Below, in pieces: positions 55,127 through 62,261 of a stretch of 62,261 bases of DNA (position 1 is its first letter; every line of letters begins with the position of its first letter). The stretch is from contig NZ_QICS01000017.1 in the NCBI RefSeq assembly GCF_003201285.1, positions 1 through 62,261 on the forward strand, written 5' to 3'. The notes under the pieces were generated by a model. The model was not told where the DNA came from. It worked only from the letters and a program-made list of their open reading frames with translations, and ran no database searches. A program made the translations under genes and the position numbers. The DNA is from Lachnotalea glycerini. Lineage in GTDB: Bacteria; Bacillota; Clostridia; Lachnospirales; Lachnospiraceae.

Positions 55127-55171
55127 ATGTCTATCTTATATGACCGAGTTCTTCGGTTCCTATATCTGTTA
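55127..55171. other. Right junction (attachment site) of element 1
   Basis: The element arm ATGTCTATCTTATATG (55127-55142) runs into the core TGACCGAGTTC (55141-55151). Beyond it lies cotJC coding sequence. Together with 49742-49764 it rebuilds a 48-bp dyad (23 + TC + 23) with 17 of 23 symmetric positions, the form of a serine integrase attP. Confidence 0.8.
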
Positions 55172-55265
55172 ATAATCCACTTACATTACTATATGGCATA
55201 GCATAACGTTGTGCCAGATAACGCTGAGAAGCCCCAAGTTCCCCGTCCGGTCCACCGTATTGCGA
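55131..55265 (-). pseudogene. cotJC: cotJC, middle piece (between the two elements)
   Basis: Read on the minus strand, 55265-55149 encodes SQYGGPDGELGASQRYLAQR, then YAMPYSNVSGLLTDIGTEEL. This is the conserved N-terminal part of CotJC without its first 25-30 residues. After the junction it runs into element DNA and stops within four codons (GHIR, stop). Its last codons join in frame to GHLEII of the 3' piece. Homology ends upstream at the Ser codon (TCG), where element 2 begins. The N-terminal piece is not in the window and should lie beyond the right edge together with cotJA/cotJB if the usual gene order holds. Confidence 0.9.
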
Positions 55266-55291
55266 TAAGTGATAGGGATGCTACAGGGCGC
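55256..55291. other. Left junction of element 2
   Basis: cotJC sequence (minus strand TCGCAATACGGT) ends near 55265. From 55266 the sequence GATAGGGATGCTACAGG belongs to element 2 and reaches the recombinase 2 stop at 55292. The matching right junction is outside the window, so core and arm cannot be paired. Confidence 0.65.
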
Positions 55292-56791
55292 TTATTTCAA
55301 GGGATTTTTAATATAAAAGAACATTTTAAAATCGAAATGCTCCTTATCAAAGATTATCTTACTGCATACACTTCGAATCGAAGCAGTTTTTACTTCATTA
55401 TCAAGATCAGAAATAAGTATATCATAAACGGACTCACATTTTTTTAAAATAATAGGTTTCAAATCAATTTCTTTATCAAGTTTAGAAGTATTGTATTGAG
55501 CTATTTTAGTTTCAAGTTCAGATCGTTCTTTTTGCAATCTGAGTTTATTATCTTTATATTCTTGCAAGGTATCAATACCATCCTCATAAGCAGCCTTTAT
55601 TCGTTGCTCTTTCATAGCCAGTTTGCTTAAATCAGATTTATATTTTTCCAGCTTATTTGTTTGCGAAGCGACAGCAGGAGATATGTATACAAAATAAACC
55701 TCCTGGGTATCTATCATTTTCTTTATAATTTTTAAAACGGCATCTACGGCCTTTAATTCTGAGATTGCGGAAGATTCCTTGTGTAATCCATGCGCATATT
55801 TATAGCATTGAAAATTGCCTGTGCCGCTTTTGTTACGAGAGTCTTTATAATAGACTAAGTTTGAACCACATATGTTGCATTTTAATAGACCACAAAGCCA
55901 ATGCTTTGAATAGCCAATACCTTTTCGCAGCTTTGGGGCATATTCAGCCTTAGAACGCTCTACAGCCTTGTTAAAAGTTTCGATACGGATAATTGGTTCG
56001 TGCTGTCCTTCGGCTGTAATAATTTCATTCTCGTCCTTGAGCGATCGACTACCATGTACTGACTTATTCCATCGAATTTTCCCAATGTAAAAAGGATTTT
56101 CTAATATATAATCTATGGTTCTTTTTTCAAAATTGTTGCCTCTTAATGTTTTGTATCCCTGCTCATTAAGATTTCTGGCTATTGTAGTTTTATCAAGTCC
56201 ATAATTAACATATTGTTCAAAGATGTACTGAATGATTTTAGCTTGCTCCTTATTTACAACAGGAATATCCCCTTTTATCGTATCATAACCCAAAGGAGCA
56301 ATAGCCTGATAGCCTCCTCGTAAGGCTTTTTCTGTCATTCCACGCATTACCTCGCCGCTTAAGCGAATGGAGTAGTATTCATCCATCCATTCTATGATAC
56401 GTTCGATTAAAGAACCAAATGGACCGTCTATGAGGGGTTCTGATATACTGATTACATCAATATTATTTTTCTTAAGTAAAGATTTGTATACAATACTTTC
56501 TTCCTGATTTCTGGCAAAACGGCTGTATTTCCAAACCAGTATGATATCAAATGGATGTTCTTTGGATTTAGCGATTGAAATCATTTTCTGAAACTGAGGC
56601 CTTTTGTCTGCCTTACGTCCGGAAATGCCGTTTTCAATATAAATATGCTCTGCTGGTATTATGATGCTATTTTTTTTAGCATAATCAAGCAGGAGTCTCC
56701 TTTGTGCATCAGGGGAAAGCTCTTCTTGTTTATCAGTACTTACTCGAATATAAACGGCACCAATATGCATTTCATTATCACTCTTATTCAC
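55292..56791 (-). CDS. Large serine recombinase of element 2
   Basis: The 499-residue protein has the resolvase domain with S18 in VYIRVSTDKQ, ISGRKADKRPQFQKMI and WKYSRFARNQEES. The recombinase domain, a zinc ribbon (CNICGSNLVYY with a later Cys) and a coiled coil follow. It is only distantly like recombinase 1, so the two elements were acquired separately. Its stop is within about 30 bases of the second cotJC junction and it points toward the middle piece, as recombinase 1 does for its junction. The GTG start at 56791 overlaps its only ribosome site; an in-frame ATG at 56770 may be the true start. Confidence 0.92.
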   Translation of the reverse strand: MNKSDNEMHIGAVYIRVSTDKQEELSPDAQRRLLLDYAKKNSIIIPAEHIYIENGISGRKADKRPQFQKMISIAKSKEHPFDIILVWKYSRFARNQEESIVYKSLLKKNNIDVISISEPLIDGPFGSLIERIIEWMDEYYSIRLSGEVMRGMTEKALRGGYQAIAPLGYDTIKGDIPVVNKEQAKIIQYIFEQYVNYGLDKTTIARNLNEQGYKTLRGNNFEKRTIDYILENPFYIGKIRWNKSVHGSRSLKDENEIITAEGQHEPIIRIETFNKAVERSKAEYAPKLRKGIGYSKHWLCGLLKCNICGSNLVYYKDSRNKSGTGNFQCYKYAHGLHKESSAISELKAVDAVLKIIKKMIDTQEVYFVYISPAVASQTNKLEKYKSDLSKLAMKEQRIKAAYEDGIDTLQEYKDNKLRLQKERSELETKIAQYNTSKLDKEIDLKPIILKKCESVYDILISDLDNEVKTASIRSVCSKIIFDKEHFDFKMFFYIKNPLK

Positions 56792-56967
56792 TCCTATTAA
56801 ATATATTACATAATATTCAACTTAACCATTAATGCTTCCTGTAAAACCTGTGAAAAGTTTATCCCTTTTTTTAGAGCTTCTTCATTTAACAACCCATTCC
56901 TACTGACTTCTATAAAAAACCTATCACAAAATTTCTAAATTCATATATCATCTTATCAGGAGGATAT

Positions 56968-57168
56968 ATGATAACGATTAACACATACAAAGCACATATT
57001 GATATAAATATCAGTACAAGGAAATTGGCAGAGCTGACAGGGCTGAGTAAGAGCACGATTAATAATATAGATTGTGGAAAGACATAACCAAATTTGCAGC
57101 AGCTAGAAGCTATTGCAAAAGCGTTAGATCTAAAAATGACAGAGCTGTTTGAATCGGAGTATAAATAA
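56968..57168 (+). pseudogene. XRE-type regulator with an internal stop codon
   Basis: ATG 56968 follows CAGGAGG. The frame encodes a 66-residue HTH protein (RKLAELTGLSKSTINNIDCG, then PNLQQLEAIAKALDLKMTEL). It is broken by TAA at codon 40 (57085-57087). Homologous proteins usually have Ser or a similar residue there, and TCA to TAA is a one-base change. It is probably the former repressor of element 2. Confidence 0.8.
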
Positions 57169-57455
57169 TTTATCATATCATATATTACAGACAAAATCTT
57201 TCAAAATTAAAAATGTCCAGAATTATGGACAAAAGAAACAGAGTTGCAAATACATCCAAGAAAACTGCATAGTATGAGGGTTTTGCGGCTTTATCTCAGA
57301 AAGGAAAGTAATAAAATACGAGGAGAGAAGATATCTTTTCAAAGAAATGAATATTGAAGAGCCTGATACATCATATAATTTTTGAATCAAACTAGAGAAT
57401 CAAACATTAACCAATACAAGCACACTTACATATTCTAAGAAAGGAGGGCGATGAT
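57169..57455. other. Non-coding stretch of element 2
   Basis: No gene is seen. Its only notable feature is the strong ribosome site GAAAGGAGGGCG at its right end, serving the next gene. Confidence 0.4.
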
Positions 57456-57671
57456 ATGGCAAGAGAGCTAAATCTTAAAGCAGTAATTGTAGAAAACGGA
57501 GTTGAAAGAGATTTATTTGCAATGGATGAAAAAGAAAGAAAAGAGATTGGAACACAATTGGCAATAAATTTTTTCAAATCATTGGGATGTGAAGTAAGAC
57601 GAAAACCTGTTTTAAATGAACAAGAAAAAAGTGACAAGAATGAACTTAATGAATCAAGAGATAACAAATAA
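57456..57671 (+). CDS. Small conserved-type phage/element protein
   Basis: The 71-residue protein starts MARELNLKAVIVENGVERDL. A short helix (DEKERKEIGTQLAINFFKSL) and a charged tail follow. It resembles short proteins found near serine recombinases in clostridial elements, by general pattern rather than a named family. The ribosome site AAAGGAGGGCG is strong. Confidence 0.6.
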   Translation: MARELNLKAVIVENGVERDLFAMDEKERKEIGTQLAINFFKSLGCEVRRKPVLNEQEKSDKNELNESRDNK

Positions 57672-57765
57672 AATTAGTAATTTAATGTAAATTAATATAT
57701 ATCGAAATTAAATTATGTAAATATTAAAGCCAGTGTAGTAAATATTTCTGACTTTAATAAATAAA

Positions 57766-58110
57766 TTACATTTTCATATTTTTACATTCGATAGAACATT
57801 TTTTACAGATTTCTGAGCACTTTTGACAATGTTGTTCTTTGAACATATCACACTCCTGAGCGCATTTATCACATATTATTGAACAAAGTTGACAATGCTG
57901 CATTGAAGATTGAGCGTTCATAGACATGAGAGCTGTTGACATTTGACACATCATAGCGCACTCGGTAAGTGTACTAATGCATTTTATTCGTTTATCAACA
58001 TCCGATTCGTTTAGACAAGCTTGAAAACATTCATAGCAGGCTTGAGCGCATTGATTACATGCATCAATACATGTTTGTGATTTTAAAGTAGAATTTGTTA
58101 ATATTCCCAT
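57766..58110 (-). CDS. Cys-rich four-helix-bundle protein (DUF326, copper-binding type)
   Basis: The 114-residue protein contains 19 cysteines in regular CxxxC and CxxC spacing (CIDACNQCAQACYECFQAC, CQLCSIICDKCAQEC, CQKCSEICKKCSIEC). This is the pattern of four-helix bundles that store many Cu(I) ions along the core (DUF326/Csp-like). There is no signal peptide, so it is cytosolic. The start follows TTGGAGG. It stands alone and is probably cargo. Confidence 0.85.
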   Translation of the reverse strand: MGILTNSTLKSQTCIDACNQCAQACYECFQACLNESDVDKRIKCISTLTECAMMCQMSTALMSMNAQSSMQHCQLCSIICDKCAQECDMFKEQHCQKCSEICKKCSIECKNMKM

Positions 58111-58201
58111 ATAATTACCTCCAATTATTATTATTTATAAGACTATTATGCGCAAAAGGAATAAATATATTAAAAAAATAAGCAATTAGGAGGAATGAAA
58201 T

Positions 58202-58369
58202 ATGTTAGTAGAATACAAAGAGAAAGTTGGAAAATATATCATATATCAAGACAGAGTGACTGGTGAGTTTATTGCTACGGTGGAATAACATACTATATTA
58301 GTAAATAATCCACTCAAAACGATTGAGAAAGCTAAAGATTTTATTAAGGAGTTGCAAAATCAGCATTAA
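58202..58369 (+). pseudogene. Small ORF interrupted by an in-frame TAA
   Basis: ATG 58202 follows TTAGGAGG and encodes MLVEYKEKVGKYIIYQDRVT, then GEFIATVE before TAA at 58286. The same frame continues with LVNNPLKTIEKAKDFIKELQ to a second stop at 58369. A 55-residue ancestral protein broken by one stop is likely. Confidence 0.55.
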
Positions 58370-58382
58370 GGAGGGGAAAGCG

Positions 58383-58551
58383 ATGTACAAGTTATTACTG
58401 GAAAGTAAATCAGAACACTTTGGAGCAGTAATCAATACAAGTGAAATGGGACAAGGTGTTCTAATTACAAAATTTTGCTTAGAATGTGTTAATCAGAGCC
58501 CCTAAAAATGCCGGAGAAATTATCACAGAAGGGCATGAGCTGTGTCAATGA
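58383..58551 (+). pseudogene. Small ORF with probable frameshift
   Basis: ATG 58383 follows AAGGAGGGG and encodes MYKLLLESKSEHFGAVINTS, then EMGQGVLITKFCLE. Beyond that the good reading (VLIRAPKNAGEIITEGHELC) is in another frame ending at 58551, while the first frame stops at 58503-58505. A one-base indel near 58480-58500 would explain this. Confidence 0.45.
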
Positions 58552-58617
58552 GTTTTTATTTTGCATGAAGAAAGTAAAAATAAAATTTTAAACCCGGGTA
58601 GCACATAGCGTATACTA

Positions 58618-58770
58618 TCAACCAAGCAAATAAGTTACCCATTTAGAACCTACTACAAAATTATTTAATGCCACTTGAAGTGTTTCATTAGTTGCTGCTT
58701 TTACTAGTGTTGGATTAATCGATACTAGGCATATAGCCAATGTTAATATTGCAGATATTAATTTTTTCAA
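58618..58770 (-). CDS. Short exported peptide
   Basis: TTG 58770 with AAAGGAGAAC upstream opens a 50-residue frame. It has a signal peptide (MKKLISAILTLAICLVSINP, cut near VKA/A) and a 25-residue remainder ending WVTYLLG. It may be a truncated relic of a longer secreted protein or a genuine small peptide. Confidence 0.45.
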   Translation of the reverse strand: MKKLISAILTLAICLVSINPTLVKAATNETLQVALNNFVVGSKWVTYLLG

Positions 58771-59137
58771 GATAAGTTCTCCTTTATAATTTATTAATGC
58801 TGATAGTTATAAGTTTACTATTTTATAAGAATAGTACTATCTTTAAATGTATAATAGCATTTAAAAATAAAAGTGTTAAAAAAACTAGACGAATTTAATT
58901 TTATATTCTTTAGCAAAAAGGGAAACAAAATAAAAAAATTAATATAGCAGAAAAAACATTAAGTGGAATTGAGAATCCTACAATGGATTATCTTTTAAAA
59001 GATAGTTCTATTTTTTTACAGAAAATTAAGTAAAAAAACGGTAGGCTTTTTTCTTTGTAGTTTCGATTTGTCATATTAATGGATTGTCAAATGGATGCAT
59101 TCAAAAAAGGTTGCCATTACCAAAAGAGGTGATTAAC
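58771..59137. other. Non-coding region with HTH gene remnant
   Basis: The only recognisable coding trace is at 58947-59000, where AEKTLSGIENPTMDYLLK resembles the recognition-helix region of an XRE regulator without a usable start or intact frame. Otherwise the region is AT-rich with no gene seen. Confidence 0.45.
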
Positions 59138-59189
59138 ATGCCTGATATAGAAAAAGAGCACAACCAATTACAATTCGCAAAGCGGTGCT

Positions 59190-59336
59190 CAAATTACATA
59201 TAGTCCCACGCTCCAATTTTATGGAGGTACACCTAACAAACAGGATAGTGTAGAGGCAGGTAGAACGAGTCAGGATGAATTTAATGTAAAGATGCAGCAA
59301 TATGAAAAAGATATTGGTAGGTTGTGCTTTTATTAG
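59190..59336 (+). pseudogene. Phage tape-measure protein, C-terminal remnant
   Basis: The frame encodes QITYSPTLQFYGGTPNKQDS, then VEAGRTSQDEFNVKMQQYEK before the stop. This is typical of the extreme C-terminus of phage tail tape-measure proteins. A short out-of-frame ATG reading (59138) precedes it, so the rest of the gene is deleted. Confidence 0.65.
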
Positions 59337-59412
59337 ATAAGTGAACGATAAGATCTTAATCTATTATAATAAATTTCTATTAATTAAAAATATACTTTTC
59401 TATATTTAAAAG

Positions 59413-59441
59413 TTGATAAAAATAGACAAAAATTGTATAAT
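59413..59441 (+). promoter_or_regulatory. Promoter of the secreted propeller protein
   Basis: TTGATA (59413-59418), a 17-base spacer and TATAAT (59436-59441) form a near-consensus promoter about 46 bases before the start codon. Confidence 0.65.
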
Positions 59442-59487
59442 ATATTAGTTACCATAAATAAAACAAATTTAAAGGGGAGAGATTAAA

Positions 59488-60801
59488 ATGAACAAAAAAG
59501 TAATTCGTATTTTTATTGCATTATGTTTAGTATTCGTGATGACAAGTTCTACTGTATTTGCAACAACTAAAAAAAATAGTGTCTTAAAAGAATCTTTTGA
59601 TACTGAAATACTCAAATCAAATTCAACAATACTAAATAAAGAAACTACTGTTGAATTGGAAAAAGAACCAGCAGAATTAAAGGAAGAAATTATTGCAGAT
59701 ACAAAAGAAAGTAATGTTCCAAATACTAAAGCTTATAATCAAAATACAGTTCAACCAACTAATATCATATGGTCACATTTATGGGGAAGTGAAGATATTA
59801 ATATTTTAAATAGTCAAAGTACAGCAGATGGAGGATATATCATTGCCTCTACAACAACAACCAATAACTGTATTTGGCTGACTAAAATTGATTCTAATGG
59901 AAATATTGAATGGACTTACGTCTATGGCGAAGGGTATAATTGGGAGGTATATGCGGTAAAACAAACAAGTGATAGTGGCTACGTTTTAACAGGCAAAGTA
60001 AATGACGATGTTTTTTTAATTAAAATGGATGCTAATGGAAATGTTCAATGGATTAATCTTTATGGTGGAGATGAAGAAGATTACGGAAATGATGTAGTAC
60101 AAACTATTGATGGTGGATACTTTATTGTTGGAACTACTAAATCTTTTGGTAGTGAAAATTATGAAGCTTATTTAATAAAAACAAATGCTAAAGGTGAGGG
60201 TGAATGGGGAGGTATATTACCTAGTGAGAATAGTTTTGAGTTTGGTAAACAAGCTTTAATTGAGCCTTCTACTGGGAATATAATTGTTAGAACTTATGGT
60301 ATGAAAAATATAAGTTCTATAAATACTGTATTAAAGATTAGTAATACAGGTACTATTATACAGTCAAGTTATATTGATAAATTAAGTTCCGTTGCCAACG
60401 ATATGATATTAACTGCGGATGAAGAATTGATTCTAACTGGTTATGCAAATAGTGATATAACAATACTTAAGTTAGACTCTTCTTTAAATATTGATTGTCA
60501 AAAACAATATCATGTTAATGGATATGATTCCTTACAGTATGGAAAAAGTTTATATCAAACAGATGATGGAGGATTTGCTATTACTGGTATAGTTAATAAC
60601 TATATTTCCCAGTTAACTTCTGATATTTGCTTAATTAAAGTTGATTCTTCATTTGAAGTTGAATGGATTCAAACATATTCATTTAGTGATATTGATGGAG
60701 CAAATTTTATCAACCAGACAAGTGATTCTGGATATGTTATTTCAGGAGCTATGTACAATCGTGGTGAAAATTATAAATATTTTATATTTAAATTAAAATA
60801 A
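59488..60801 (+). CDS. Secreted beta-propeller-like repeat protein
   Basis: The 437-residue protein has a signal peptide (IRIFIALCLVFVMTSSTVFA, cut after about residue 26). An acidic linker follows, then about six repeats of DGGYIIxGxT...xWLTKIDxNGNIEWxxxYG type (around residues 110-435). Such repeats form beta-propeller blades and occur in secreted clostridial proteins of unknown role. No wall anchor is seen. It begins after AAAGGGGAG and has its own promoter. It is probably accessory cargo of element 2. Confidence 0.75.
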   Translation: MNKKVIRIFIALCLVFVMTSSTVFATTKKNSVLKESFDTEILKSNSTILNKETTVELEKEPAELKEEIIADTKESNVPNTKAYNQNTVQPTNIIWSHLWGSEDINILNSQSTADGGYIIASTTTTNNCIWLTKIDSNGNIEWTYVYGEGYNWEVYAVKQTSDSGYVLTGKVNDDVFLIKMDANGNVQWINLYGGDEEDYGNDVVQTIDGGYFIVGTTKSFGSENYEAYLIKTNAKGEGEWGGILPSENSFEFGKQALIEPSTGNIIVRTYGMKNISSINTVLKISNTGTIIQSSYIDKLSSVANDMILTADEELILTGYANSDITILKLDSSLNIDCQKQYHVNGYDSLQYGKSLYQTDDGGFAITGIVNNYISQLTSDICLIKVDSSFEVEWIQTYSFSDIDGANFINQTSDSGYVISGAMYNRGENYKYFIFKLK

Positions 60802-60959
60802 GTTATTTTATTTAATTATATTATTAATGCTTAAATGCAAATACATAAAGTTTAAAATTTGATGGATTTGTATGAAAAAAGGCAAACGGTAATATTTGCG
60901 TTAGATTAAGAAAATAAATATATAAATTTAAGAAAGTATCCTTCGGGGTACTTTTTTGA
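60802..60959 (+). other. Short intergenic stretch
   Basis: No gene is seen. AAAGTATCC/GGGTACTTTTTTG near 60931-60957 forms a terminator-like hairpin (AAGTATCC, TTCG, GGGTACTT) for the propeller gene. Confidence 0.55.
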
Positions 60960-61287
60960 GTTTGCACGCCATGGGCGCGCTCTAACGGGTGGAAGTCCCG
61001 AGCTGCAGAAGTTGGGGAGTAAGTAATAGCTACAAGATAGAGAAATTGAATCAACTCATTAGGGATTGGATAAATTATTGAAAATCGGTAGCATGAAAAC
61101 CTTATGTGCAAGGATGGACTCTAACATTCGCTATAGATTACGTATGTGTATCTGGAAGCATTGGAAAACACTCGCCTACTTAAGCCTTAGGGCTTATTTT
61201 TTTCATGGCCATGCAAAAAAGTTTAGTGAAATAGGTTATTCACATGAAATAATCTCTATTCAGAAAGCTGGATTAAAAGGAGGATGA
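60960..61287 (+). mobile_element. Group II intron remnant with reverse transcriptase C-terminus
   Basis: The segment 60970-61002 (GGGCGCGCTCTAACGGGTGG and on) resembles the 5' part of a bacterial group II intron. From 61040 the plus strand encodes LNQLIRDWINY and then, after a one-base deletion at about 61080, KIGSMKT...RYRLRMCIWKHWK. This is the C-terminal maturase region of an intron-encoded reverse transcriptase. More than 80 percent of the protein gene is missing, so it is dead. Confidence 0.6.
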
Positions 61288-61399
61288 CTATATAATTGTT
61301 TGAACTAAGATATGGAGTGAGTGTTTTGTGTATGGTTTTTAATAAGAATCCTGTAATTAAAAGCAATACCTAGTAACATTAATAAATAAATGTCTGTTT

Positions 61400-61524
61400 A
61401 AATAAACATGATAAACAATGATACATCATGCAATGTTACAATGTGAGTACAAATAAATAGCTGACTGAACAGCGAAAAAAATGTTATTTGTAATTTGAAA
61501 CTAAAACTTACTTAATTATAAGGG
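61400..61524 (+). repeat. 125-bp direct repeat, copy 1
   Basis: Positions 61400-61524 are identical to 62134-62258. The unit contains ACAATGATACATC, GCAATGTTAC, a GCTG...CAGC hairpin (61460-61473) followed by seven A residues, and ends in a ribosome-site-like AAGGGG for the gene at 61535. It acts as a shared leader. Confidence 0.95.
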
Positions 61525-61534
61525 GAAAAATTAT

Positions 61535-62080
61535 ATGGAAACAACAAATAATGGAGTGCAAAAAGCACAATTTCAAGAAATAAATATAGCATCATTTAAT
61601 AATAATGCGGATGTTCTGAACGGACATATCGACAAAATCGCTAGTTCAGATATTTGGGGACATGTTAAACTTAGTGATGAATATATTACTAGTTCGGGAA
61701 AGGCGGAGAACGGTATAGGGGCAAGTTCAAAAGCTATTACTGATGCTTATAATAAATTAAATGATAAATTTAAATGGAATGTTGTTGCAACTGATTATGG
61801 TTCCACACCGATAGAAGTAGATTTAGATGATTACAGTGAAATTCACATATTCGTTGTTAATAGAGCAGGCGATGTATATAGAAGTGCAACCTTTGAAATT
61901 ACAAGAGATGATATAAATTCAACAGATAGGATATTCTATGATGGAGCCATGTTTTCTCAAACTTCATATGTAGGTGTGTCAATATCGGTATCAACATCTA
62001 AAGTAACTCTTTTGAATTTTGTAATTAGCGGCACAAATTACAAAGATGGTGATACACAGACTGTGATTCGTGCGAGATAA
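61535..62080 (+). CDS. Phage tail-fibre or receptor-binding-like protein
   Basis: The 181-residue protein has an N-terminal module with NGHIDKIASSDIWGHVKLSD, like the tail-fibre piece at 52776. A beta-rich domain (about 85-181, YSEIHIFVVNRAGDVYRSAT, VSISVSTSKVTLLNFVISGT) follows that looks like a fibre tip. The ATG follows AAGGGG at the end of the direct repeat. A second repeat copy follows its stop, suggesting a duplicated fibre gene beyond the edge. Confidence 0.65.
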   Translation: METTNNGVQKAQFQEINIASFNNNADVLNGHIDKIASSDIWGHVKLSDEYITSSGKAENGIGASSKAITDAYNKLNDKFKWNVVATDYGSTPIEVDLDDYSEIHIFVVNRAGDVYRSATFEITRDDINSTDRIFYDGAMFSQTSYVGVSISVSTSKVTLLNFVISGTNYKDGDTQTVIRAR

Positions 62081-62133
62081 TTTAAAATTCGACTAACTTT
62101 AATTTAGTAACATCTATTAACAAACGGCTATTC

Positions 62134-62258
62134 AAATAAACATGATAAACAATGATACATCATGCAATGTTACAATGTGAGTACAAATAAATAGCTGACT
62201 GAACAGCGAAAAAAATGTTATTTGTAATTTGAAACTAAAACTTACTTAATTATAAGGG
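62134..62258 (+). repeat. 125-bp direct repeat, copy 2
   Basis: This is an identical copy of 61400-61524, apart from one fewer G just after it. It ends three bases before the window edge and should precede a second gene. Confidence 0.95.
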
Positions 62259-62261
62259 AAA

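Noticed and set aside
49742-55149. Element 1 as an IS or transposon
   Set aside because: No transposase, terminal inverted repeats or simple target duplication fits. The att-core geometry and large serine recombinase indicate site-specific integration.
55211-55447. Plus-strand ORF across the element 2 junction
   Set aside because: It is antisense to the cotJC middle piece and to the recombinase C-terminus, with no ribosome site or protein-like features.
56968-58369. TAA reassigned to an amino acid in element 2
   Set aside because: TAA ends many normal genes in the window, including genes in element 2. Two internal TAA codons are better explained as nonsense mutations.
60960-61287. Active group II intron
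   Set aside because: Only the ends are recognisable, the reverse transcriptase is almost wholly missing and the rest is frameshifted.

Overview
The window is low-GC DNA from an anaerobic, spore-forming Clostridia member, most likely a Lachnospiraceae. The evidence is a class III ribonucleotide reductase, a spore germination protein, the spore coat/manganese catalase family gene cotJC, a giant 2-hydroxyacyl-CoA dehydratase activase, and plant-polysaccharide uptake clusters. The species assignment is inference.

Layout. Positions 1-86 are the 3' end of a 23S rRNA. Positions 500-15600 hold core genes: cheV, a Sir2-fold protein, a repeat-rich membrane protein, hisH-hisF, ung, the activase on the minus strand, a LysM protein, a CorA transporter with a structured leader, a rhomboid-like protein, pyruvate kinase and a cyclic-nucleotide-binding protein. 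Positions 15700-24750 are one sugar-uptake system: lipoprotein, two permeases, a YesM/YesN-type two-component pair and a GH3 glycosidase. Positions 24800-33400 are a pectin or oligogalacturonide system: binding protein, GH105, two permeases, GH28, an isomerase-like protein and a LacI regulator. Three to four related operator-like sites precede the binding protein gene. Neither cluster encodes an ABC ATPase, so a shared one is presumably used. Positions 33500-44330 hold an L,D-transpeptidase, nrdD-nrdG-dut with two NrdR-box-like sites, fabH, a GerA/SpoVAF-type protein, a GC-rich structured element, degV, a CBS protein and idi. Positions 44500-47250 are a small prophage remnant. Positions 47330-49110 are a Pit phosphate transporter and its DUF47 partner behind a promoter with four 11-bp-phased Pho-box-like hexamers.

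The standout region is 49328 to the right edge. The gene cotJC (minus strand) is split into at least three pieces. The 3' piece (49328-49741) and a middle piece (about 55131-55265) are separated by a 5.4 kb element. That element carries a large serine recombinase at its cotJC-proximal end. The middle piece is cut again at its 5' side by a second element with a different large serine recombinase, which runs past the right edge, so the N-terminal piece of cotJC is not in the window. Both visible pieces keep their reading frame and join seamlessly at a shared ATGACC-N-AGTTC core. Joining the two element ends regenerates a dyad-symmetric attP of about 48 bp. This is the architecture of the sporulation-linked excisions known for sigK (skin) and spsM (SPbeta), but in cotJC and with two elements. 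Most phage genes in both elements are decayed while recombinases and cotJC pieces look intact, which suggests selection for precise excision. The elements also carry secreted or metal-binding cargo, a group II intron remnant and a 125-bp perfect direct repeat around a tail-fibre-like gene.
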